Below are positions 1 to 5,235 of a stretch of 7,496 nucleotides of DNA, piece by piece; within the stretch, counting starts at the first letter, position 1, and each line of letters begins with the position of its first letter. Under the pieces are notes generated by a model. The model saw only the letters and a program-made list of their open reading frames with translations. It was not told the origin of the DNA and did no database searches. The position numbers and the translations under genes were made by a program. Origin of the DNA: Bacteroidota bacterium (GTDB lineage Bacteria > Bacteroidota > Bacteroidia > UBA8524); contig DQHT01000066.1 in the NCBI GenBank assembly GCA_003531115.1, positions 1 through 7,496 of the forward strand, in the 5' to 3' direction.

Positions 1-83
1 CAGGACAGGCTGTTCAAAACATGAATATCCTGTTTGGCCTGGAAGAAACCAAAGGACTAAACCTGATTCCGTTAAATCCTTAA
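1..83 (+). CDS. argC: N-acetyl-gamma-glutamyl-phosphate reductase, C-terminal end only (ArgC)
   Basis: Only the last 26 complete codons are in the window; they begin at base 3 and stop at TAA 81-83. They read GQAVQNMNILFGLEETKGL followed by seven residues. The GQAVQNMN-(x)-(L/M)FGL-E-T-GL pattern is the usual C-terminus of ArgC, which makes N-acetylglutamate 5-semialdehyde from N-acetylglutamyl phosphate using NADPH in arginine biosynthesis. The gene directly downstream is argJ, 18 bp after the stop, and argC-argJ adjacency is common. The catalytic Cys and the NADPH-binding domain lie outside the window, so the call rests on the short tail plus context. Confidence 0.85.
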   Translation, partial: GQAVQNMNILFGLEETKGLNLIPLNP

Positions 84-101
84 TCTATAAATCGTAAAAA
101 G

Positions 102-1313
102 ATGATTAAAAATATAACAAACGTAAGAGGCATAACATGTTGGGGAGCGCATTCAGGTGTTAAATCCATGAAAAGGGATTTAGCCATTATTTTCTCAAAA
201 GTGCCTGCAAGTGCCGCCGCTGTGTTTACGCAAAACGCGGTTGTGGCAGCACCGATAACGGTAACAAAAAAACATATTGCAAACGGCATAGCACAGGCCA
301 TTGTCGTAAATGCCGGAAATGCCAATGCAGCCACCGGAAAACAAGGCATGGAAGGTGCCGAAGCCATGTCGCAATGCCTTGCTGATGAACTGAAAATTGA
401 TAACGAACTGGTACTCGTAGCCTCTACAGGTATTATTGGAGTTAAATTCCCCACTACTGAAATAGTAAACGGAATCCGGGAAAATGTAAAAAACCTGACG
501 AGTAGATCGAATGCAGGATCCTTTGCCGCCAATGCTATTTTAACCACCGATACCTTTGCCAAAGAAGGTTTTGTGGAATTTGAAGTTGATGGCAGGGTAA
601 TCAATATGGGCGGGATCGCCAAAGGTTCGGGTATGATCCATCCCAATATGGCTACCATGTTAGCGTTTATTGTGACGGATATTGCTATTGACCCCGGGCT
701 TCTGAAAATAGCAGTAAAAGAAATAGTAGACAAGACGTTCAATATGATTACCGTTGATGGTGACACATCGACCAATGATATGGTGATTGTGTTGGCAAAC
801 GGTTTGGCTCAGAATGAAATGATCAAATCGAAAAAAGACGCCGCTTATGCCATTTTCGAAAAACATCTGGAAGAAATGATGGTGCATCTGGCCCAGCTTA
901 TTGTTTCAGACGGGGAAGGGGCCTCAAAGTTCATCGAATATGAAATTGTGAATGCACCAAACGAAGCATATGCCAGACAAATGATTCGGAAGATTTCCGA
1001 TTCCTCCCTGGTTAAAACGGCTATGTTTGGTCGCGATCCCAACTGGGGAAGGATCATAAGTGCGGCCGGTAATGCGGGACTACCTTTTGACTATGAAAAA
1101 GTTGACCTGTATATTGGTACTGAGCAAAAATCCATTCAAGTACTTGAACGAGGTACACCATTGGAATTCGACACCAACTACATCAAAAAATTGCTGAGAG
1201 AATCCCACCTGAAAATTGTGTTGGATCTCCACAATGGCAAAGCTAAATCAAAAGGCTGGGGTACAGATCTAACAACAGATTATGTATTGTTCAATTCTGT
1301 TTATACGACCTGA
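102..1313 (+). CDS. argJ: Glutamate N-acetyltransferase / ornithine acetyltransferase (ArgJ)
   Basis: This 403-residue protein has the usual ArgJ length. ArgJ transfers acetyl from N-acetylornithine to glutamate, recycling the acetyl group in arginine synthesis; some members also use acetyl-CoA for the first step. The self-cleavage motif KGSGMIHPNMATML is complete at about residues 174-187. By family knowledge the precursor cuts between Ala184 and Thr185, making Thr185 the new N-terminal nucleophile and splitting the chain into alpha and beta parts. The oxyanion-hole pair is Thr109-Gly110 in ASTGIIG. The conserved GRDPNWGRI...AGNAG segment follows at about 309-325, and the C-terminus has the typical TDYV-x-x-N-x-x-Y pattern. 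The N-terminus is short, and the common AP-x-GF segment is replaced by TCWGAHSG. The ATG follows the argC stop by 18 bp with only an A-rich leader and no Shine-Dalgarno. Whether it is mono- or bifunctional cannot be read from sequence. Confidence 0.97.
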   Translation: MIKNITNVRGITCWGAHSGVKSMKRDLAIIFSKVPASAAAVFTQNAVVAAPITVTKKHIANGIAQAIVVNAGNANAATGKQGMEGAEAMSQCLADELKIDNELVLVASTGIIGVKFPTTEIVNGIRENVKNLTSRSNAGSFAANAILTTDTFAKEGFVEFEVDGRVINMGGIAKGSGMIHPNMATMLAFIVTDIAIDPGLLKIAVKEIVDKTFNMITVDGDTSTNDMVIVLANGLAQNEMIKSKKDAAYAIFEKHLEEMMVHLAQLIVSDGEGASKFIEYEIVNAPNEAYARQMIRKISDSSLVKTAMFGRDPNWGRIISAAGNAGLPFDYEKVDLYIGTEQKSIQVLERGTPLEFDTNYIKKLLRESHLKIVLDLHNGKAKSKGWGTDLTTDYVLFNSVYTT

Positions 1314-1322
1314 TAGCTTAAT

Positions 1323-1410
1323 CAGTTCCTCTTTGCCACCTGTATTCACCATTCATTCACCCAACACTACCATTCGCGAATTTTATTCCGGATAAGCACA
1401 CAGTTCCTCT
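1323..1410 (+). repeat. Pair of 10-bp direct repeats CAGTTCCTCT
   Basis: CAGTTCCTCT occurs exactly at 1323-1332 and again at 1401-1410, 78 bp apart, within the 110-bp gap between argJ and the regulator. With one preceding base, each copy ((T/A)CAGTTCCT) matches 8 of 9 positions of the degenerate LytTR half-site consensus. The downstream copy abuts and overlaps by one base the putative -7 box at 1410-1417. The copies are out of register with the 21-bp repeats at 1348 and 1369. They could be additional weak regulator sites or chance repeats in pyrimidine-rich sequence. Confidence 0.35.
1348..1377 (+). promoter_or_regulatory. Candidate LytTR operator upstream of the two-component operon
   Basis: ACCATTC is repeated exactly at 1348-1354 and 1369-1375, start-to-start 21 bp. 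Taken as 9-bp half-sites (ACCATTCAT and ACCATTCGC) they are separated by 12 bp. That is the layout described for LytTR-domain regulators such as AgrA, consensus (T/A)(A/C)(C/A)GTTN(A/G)(T/G); they match 8/9 and 7/9, the shared mismatch being A for G at position 4. The last repeat starts 41 bp before the TACCTTTG box at 1410, which places it just upstream of where RNA polymerase would contact a -33 element, a usual position for an activator. The encoded regulator of this operon is the obvious candidate binder, implying autoregulation. This is inference from pattern and context. Confidence 0.55.
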
Positions 1411-1417
1411 ACCTTTG
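1410..1417 (+). promoter_or_regulatory. Putative Bacteroidota -7 promoter box for the regulator-kinase operon
   Basis: TACCTTTG matches the Bacteroidota sigma-ABfr -7 consensus TAnnTTTG in full. No TTTG or TTG lies at the expected 17-23 bp upstream, so the promoter would be expected to need an activator. The box ends 6 bp before the GTG start of the regulator, so transcription would begin at or next to the start codon (leaderless or nearly so). A caution is that ACCTTTGAT at 1411 also resembles a LytTR half-site and lies 42 bp (two 21-bp periods) from the repeat at 1369, so it may be a binding site instead of, or as well as, a promoter box. Confidence 0.45.
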
Positions 1418-1423
1418 ATTTAG

Positions 1424-2224
1424 GTGAGTACAGAACTGAGGGCACTAATTGTTGATGATGAAGAACGGGCCAGGGATCTCCTTCAGCGCTTGCTGGAAAA
1501 ATATGGCAGCAACATTCGCGTAGTGGACACTGCCGGCTCGGTAAAAGAGGCCAGGGAAATACTCGAAAATACCACTATCGATGTCCTTTTTCTGGACATT
1601 TCCATGCCAAATGAAAATGGCTTCGATCTGCTGGAAAGTCTCGATGCTTCACGCTACCTCTTTGTTTTTGTGACTGCCTACGATCAATATGCACTACGTG
1701 CCCTCAAAGCAAGTGCGGTCGACTACATCCAAAAGCCTGTTGACCCTGAGGAACTGAGCCTTGCCGTGGAGAAGTTGCACCACCTTAAAAAACTCCGGAC
1801 CTCAGCCACTCTCACCCAAACCGATTATGTTCAAACTCTGCAAAGCCTGATGATGAACGTAGCCGGAAAAGGCAGTGTGAGGAGACTTTGTTTGCCGGGT
1901 ATGCAGGGCTTTTCTATCGTTGATACCAAAGACATACTCTACCTGGAAGCAGACACCAATTACACTGTTTTCCATTTGACCAACCTTAAAAAAATTGTCG
2001 TTTCCAGATCCATCAAAGAGTATGAGGAAGTACTCGATCCCGTTGTTTTTTTCCGGGTCCATAAATCGAGCATTATCAACCTGAAATACCTGCACGAGTT
2101 TTCACGCGTTGATGGCTATTATGCCGTGATGCAGGATGGAAGTTCCATTGCGGTTTCCCGAAGAAAACTCCACGAGTTTATCTTAGCCGTCGAGGCCTTT
2201 AACCATTTGCCCCGAACAGAATGA
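1424..2224 (+). CDS. LytTR-family response regulator
   Basis: This 266-residue cytoplasmic transcription regulator has a receiver domain (about 5-122) and a LytTR DNA-binding domain (about 152-258). The receiver has the acidic pocket Asp11-Asp12, phospho-acceptor Asp58 in FLDISMP, Thr84 in VFVTAYD and Lys104 in QKP, so it looks phosphorylatable. The LytTR part shows ILYLEADTNYT, then FFRVHKSSIINLKYL and the C-terminal AVSRRKL, all typical of the family. LytTR proteins bind direct repeats about 21 bp apart. The start is GTG: the codon immediately before it is an in-frame TAG (1421-1423), so no upstream extension is possible, and the receiver begins only five residues in. The gene overlaps the downstream sensor kinase by 4 bp (ATGA), which implies translational coupling and a cognate pair. 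The likely targets are its own promoter and the secreted-protein gene at 5236, both of which carry 21-bp-spaced repeats. Confidence 0.96.
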   Translation: MSTELRALIVDDEERARDLLQRLLEKYGSNIRVVDTAGSVKEAREILENTTIDVLFLDISMPNENGFDLLESLDASRYLFVFVTAYDQYALRALKASAVDYIQKPVDPEELSLAVEKLHHLKKLRTSATLTQTDYVQTLQSLMMNVAGKGSVRRLCLPGMQGFSIVDTKDILYLEADTNYTVFHLTNLKKIVVSRSIKEYEEVLDPVVFFRVHKSSIINLKYLHEFSRVDGYYAVMQDGSSIAVSRRKLHEFILAVEAFNHLPRTE

Positions 2225-5118
2225 GGGCTTTTCTTTGTCTGCTGCTTTGCCTGCTAAGTTTCGGTGCTGTATCCGGACAATCTTCCCTATACCGTCACTA
2301 CACCGTTAAGGATGGCCTGCCCGGGGCTACCGTTTATGGAATTTTACAGGATTCGAAAGGATACATGTGGTTTGGATCTGAGAATGGTGTTACACGTTTT
2401 GATGGAAAAACGTTCATAACCTATACCCTTAGAGACGGTTTAACGGATAATACGGTATTGAACCTTTACGAAGACAGAAAAGGCAGAATTTGGATGTTGA
2501 CACTGAACGGCCAGTTGTGTTATTATTTGAATAACCGGTTTTTCAATCCCTCAAATGATACCTTGCTTGCCCGTTTGCCTCCCTCCGGTTATTATTCCAT
2601 ACCCGAAGAAGACAGAAAAGGTAATCTCTATTTTACATCCTCTTCTTCAGTTACCTTTATTATCACCGCTGAAAGCATCGTTGATAAAAGTGAAAATTTC
2701 GCGGCACTGGTTAACCAAAAAAAAACAGACAGCTTCGCGGTTATCAATGCCATTGGAGATTATGAGCATTTGCTTCTGAGTGCCTATGGACATAGCTTCC
2801 TGAAGCATCAGGATTCCACACGCCATTTTCTGCATAAACAGTCAATTTATGAATATGGCTCTTCAATCGCTGCTATTTTCAATGATAACCGGCTCCCCAC
2901 ATTAAAAATCAACCGCTTTCTGACAATCGGGGAGGATTTCTGGGTTTGTTCAGTAAATGGCGCCGTTCAGGTGGCCGGTTTTAAAACGGCAAGGCCCATT
3001 ATGCGTACCTACCTCGAGGGTATTCGGGTAAATTTGGTATACCGCGACAGGGAGGGAAACCTCTGGTTTTCTACTGAAGGGGATGGGCTATATCTTTGTT
3101 CAGCCCATCTCAGGCCTGGTGAGCATATTATTCCCGGCTATGAAAATAGCAGCGGCAATATCAGGGTACTGCATCTGGATAATCAGGGCAGGATCTGGGC
3201 CGGAGGCGAAAAAAACCAGGTTTTCTATATCGATATCATGGGATGTAGACAAGTATTCCTCAAAGGTGATATTTCAAACGTGTCGGCGATTTATGATATC
3301 ATCAGTGACAAAAAGAATGCTGTCTATATCGTGTCGAATGACCGTTTTATCAGGATTGACCCATTCACCCAATATCAGCAAAATCTGGTTGTGAGTAGTA
3401 GTAACAGGCAATTACTGGCCTCGGTAAACTTAAAATCTCTATGTATCGGACCTGAAGAGAGTATAATCGCCTTTAATCCTTTTGGATTTATCATTTATGA
3501 GCCGGGAACCGCTCTGGCACTTCAGGGTTTCCTGAAATCGAAAAAGCCTGCTGGTAATCAGCGCATTTTTACCGGTCATTATACCAAAAACGGAATTTTC
3601 TGGGTGGCCAATAATAACGGCCTGAATAGGTTTTCGGATGACACCCTTATTCCTTTCGGGTCGGATTCCATACCCTTAAATGAACCCATTTCGAGGATGA
3701 TTGAAATGATGGACGGAAAACTTATTATCGCAACCCGAAGCAAGGGACTTTATCTTATTGAAGGGAATAAGATCGTGCAGATGTTTTCTGTGGCTGATGG
3801 ACTTGCCTCGGATATTTGTAACCGCATCAGCATGAGCGGAAATAAAATTCTGGTCGCCACCGCCCGGGGTGTTAGCCTGCTCAGTTACGACGGCAAACTA
3901 CACCCGGTCAGAAATTACACGACGAAGGATGGGCTCCTTTCAAATGAAGTAAACGACGTGATTTCCAAAAACGATACGCTATATATTGCCAGTGCTGAAG
4001 GTTTAAGCGTGGTAGCTGAAATTTCCAGTGAAAGGTCTGAGGCTCCTCCAATATATATAACCCGAATTTTATATGGTGAAGAGAACATCGGCCCATTTAA
4101 AACCGTTCTGAGCTACCTGAACAAATACTTGCAGTTCCATTTTGTAGCCATCACCTATCAGCAGCCGGAGGCCATCGAATACCGCTACCGTCTGAGCGGA
4201 ACGGATAATACCTGGCAGATCAATAAAAGTGGTATAGTCGATTACCCGGGCCTTAAACCCGGCAATTATACTTTTGAAGTTCAGGCAAAAAAGTACAATA
4301 GCGATTGGAGCAAAATTGAAAGATTCAGCTTCAGTATTCAGGCTCCATTCTGGATGGAATCCTGGTTTTACGCAATTTGCATGGGAGTTTTTCTGGCATT
4401 GGCATTTGTTTTTATTTCTCATTTATTAAGAAGAGACCGACTCAGGAAATTCCGTAAGCTGGGTGTTCAGAACAGAATGATCCAACTTGAACAACAGGCC
4501 CTGAGCGCGCTTATGAACCCCCATTTTATTTTTAACGCTCTGAATTCCATCCAGCATTATCTGCATGAAAATGATACCCTGGCAGCGAATAAGTATTTGT
4601 CTCTTTTTGCCCGTCTCACCCGTAAGAATATGGAGGCTGTTATGAAAGCGGAGATTAACCTTGAAGATGAACTGGAACGATTGGAACTTTACCTCAACTT
4701 CGAAAAACTTCGCTTCGGGAGCAAGCTGAATTATCAGATCCTCATACCGGACAATCTTGATATGGATGAATTTATGATCCCTCCCATGGTATTACAACCC
4801 TTCATTGAAAATGCCATCTGGCATGGACTCATGCCGAAAAATGAGGGAGGAAATATCCGGGTTATCATACAAAAAGGTGTCGTTTCAACCTATACCATTG
4901 AAATCATTGATGATGGAATTGGTATTGAAGTAAGCAGGGAGCTCAAGCAAAATAAGGGACTCACGCATACCAGCCTGGGTATGCAAATGACTTTCGAAAG
5001 GCTGGAACTTTGGGCGAAACAAAAGGGGAAAAGCGTGCAAATTGAAATGGAACAGCTTTCTGATGAAAAAGGAAATAGTTTGGGCACCCGGGTCTATCTT
5101 CAACTTCCCTTTGGATGA
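2221..5118 (+). CDS. Propeller / Y_Y_Y sensor histidine kinase, LytS-type catalytic core
   Basis: This 965-residue inner-membrane sensor kinase is presumably the partner of the upstream LytTR regulator. An N-terminal signal peptide (1-19, ending AVSG before Gln20) leads into a periplasmic region of two-component-regulator propeller repeats, about 24-605. Recognisable blade strands include GYMWFGSENGVTRFDG, GRIWML, GNLWFSTEGDGLY (near 279), GRIWAGG (near 324), IFWVANNNGLNRF (near 460) and TLYIASAEGLSVV (near 586). A Y_Y_Y domain follows at about 639-705 and a single membrane helix at about 715-737. The cytoplasmic part has the His_kinase (PF06580-type) box MNPHFIFNALNSIQ with His768 as phospho-acceptor, then a HATPase: N-box IENAIWHG with Asn864, DDGIG at 897-901, and SLGM...ERL at 918-928. 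There is no receiver or AraC domain, so it is not a hybrid (HTCS) protein; output passes to the separate regulator. Its ligand is unknown. The ATG is 3 bp inside the regulator gene. Confidence 0.96.
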   Translation: MRAFLCLLLCLLSFGAVSGQSSLYRHYTVKDGLPGATVYGILQDSKGYMWFGSENGVTRFDGKTFITYTLRDGLTDNTVLNLYEDRKGRIWMLTLNGQLCYYLNNRFFNPSNDTLLARLPPSGYYSIPEEDRKGNLYFTSSSSVTFIITAESIVDKSENFAALVNQKKTDSFAVINAIGDYEHLLLSAYGHSFLKHQDSTRHFLHKQSIYEYGSSIAAIFNDNRLPTLKINRFLTIGEDFWVCSVNGAVQVAGFKTARPIMRTYLEGIRVNLVYRDREGNLWFSTEGDGLYLCSAHLRPGEHIIPGYENSSGNIRVLHLDNQGRIWAGGEKNQVFYIDIMGCRQVFLKGDISNVSAIYDIISDKKNAVYIVSNDRFIRIDPFTQYQQNLVVSSSNRQLLASVNLKSLCIGPEESIIAFNPFGFIIYEPGTALALQGFLKSKKPAGNQRIFTGHYTKNGIFWVANNNGLNRFSDDTLIPFGSDSIPLNEPISRMIEMMDGKLIIATRSKGLYLIEGNKIVQMFSVADGLASDICNRISMSGNKILVATARGVSLLSYDGKLHPVRNYTTKDGLLSNEVNDVISKNDTLYIASAEGLSVVAEISSERSEAPPIYITRILYGEENIGPFKTVLSYLNKYLQFHFVAITYQQPEAIEYRYRLSGTDNTWQINKSGIVDYPGLKPGNYTFEVQAKKYNSDWSKIERFSFSIQAPFWMESWFYAICMGVFLALAFVFISHLLRRDRLRKFRKLGVQNRMIQLEQQALSALMNPHFIFNALNSIQHYLHENDTLAANKYLSLFARLTRKNMEAVMKAEINLEDELERLELYLNFEKLRFGSKLNYQILIPDNLDMDEFMIPPMVLQPFIENAIWHGLMPKNEGGNIRVIIQKGVVSTYTIEIIDDGIGIEVSRELKQNKGLTHTSLGMQMTFERLELWAKQKGKSVQIEMEQLSDEKGNSLGTRVYLQLPFG

Positions 5119-5123
5119 CTTTA

Positions 5124-5174
5124 ACCCTTTATCCTGAATTAATTACCTTTTAAGAAGTATTCCATACCGTTAAA
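5124..5174 (+). promoter_or_regulatory. Candidate triple LytTR operator upstream of the secreted-protein gene
   Basis: Three ACCnTTnAn half-sites stand in perfect 21-bp register: ACCCTTTAT at 5124-5132, ACCTTTTAA at 5145-5153 and ACCGTTAAA at 5166-5174. They match the LytTR consensus (T/A)(A/C)(C/A)GTTN(A/G)(T/G) at 8, 7 and 8 of 9 positions; the last contains the canonical ACCGTT core. The gaps between 9-mers are 12 bp. The last site starts 41 bp upstream of the TAATCTTG box at 5207, the same distance as at the regulator's own promoter. The array begins 5 bp after the kinase stop codon and lies wholly in the 117-bp intergenic region. The neighbouring LytTR regulator is the natural candidate to bind. 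Direct binding is inferred, not shown. Confidence 0.65.
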
Positions 5175-5206
5175 TTACTCCTTCATAATCAGCGGGTTTT
5201 GTTTTC

Positions 5207-5214
5207 TAATCTTG
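5207..5214 (+). promoter_or_regulatory. Putative -7 promoter box for the secreted-protein gene
   Basis: TAATCTTG matches TAnnTTTG at all but one specified position and is followed by AT, giving the same TTGAT as the box at 1410-1419. No TTTG or TTG lies 17-23 bp upstream; the TTTG at 5198-5201 is too close. The predicted transcription start near 5220 would leave a leader of about 15 nt before the ATG at 5236. The missing -33 element and the tandem repeats 41 bp upstream fit an activator-dependent promoter. Confidence 0.4.
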
Positions 5215-5235
5215 ATAGGATTAAATCACAGAATC

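Noticed and set aside
80..775. 231-codon open frame on the - strand opposite argJ
   Set aside because: It is antisense to a fully conserved argJ, its translation resembles no known family, and it looks like a shadow of argJ codon use.
1310..1325. CTGAT-AGCTTA-ATCAG inverted repeat at the argJ stop as a terminator
   Set aside because: The stem is only 5 bp and AT-rich, it overlaps the stop codon, and the following TTCCTCTTTG is not a clean T tract. It is too weak to call.
4069..4422. 117-codon open frame on the - strand inside the kinase gene
   Set aside because: It lies opposite the Y_Y_Y and membrane-helix coding sequence, with no start context or recognisable product.
5198..5201. TTTG as a -33 element for the box at 5207
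   Set aside because: Only 5 bp separate it from the -7 box; the Bacteroidota promoter spacing is about 17-23 bp.
5207..5223. TAATC-N7-GATTA inverted repeat over the promoter box of the secreted-protein gene
   Set aside because: Five-bp AT-rich arms are expected by chance, and the repeat does not recur at the other promoter.
5119..5235. Rho-independent terminator after the kinase gene
   Set aside because: No GC-rich hairpin followed by a T run is visible; GGAT...ATCC near 5113-5134 gives only a 4-bp stem.
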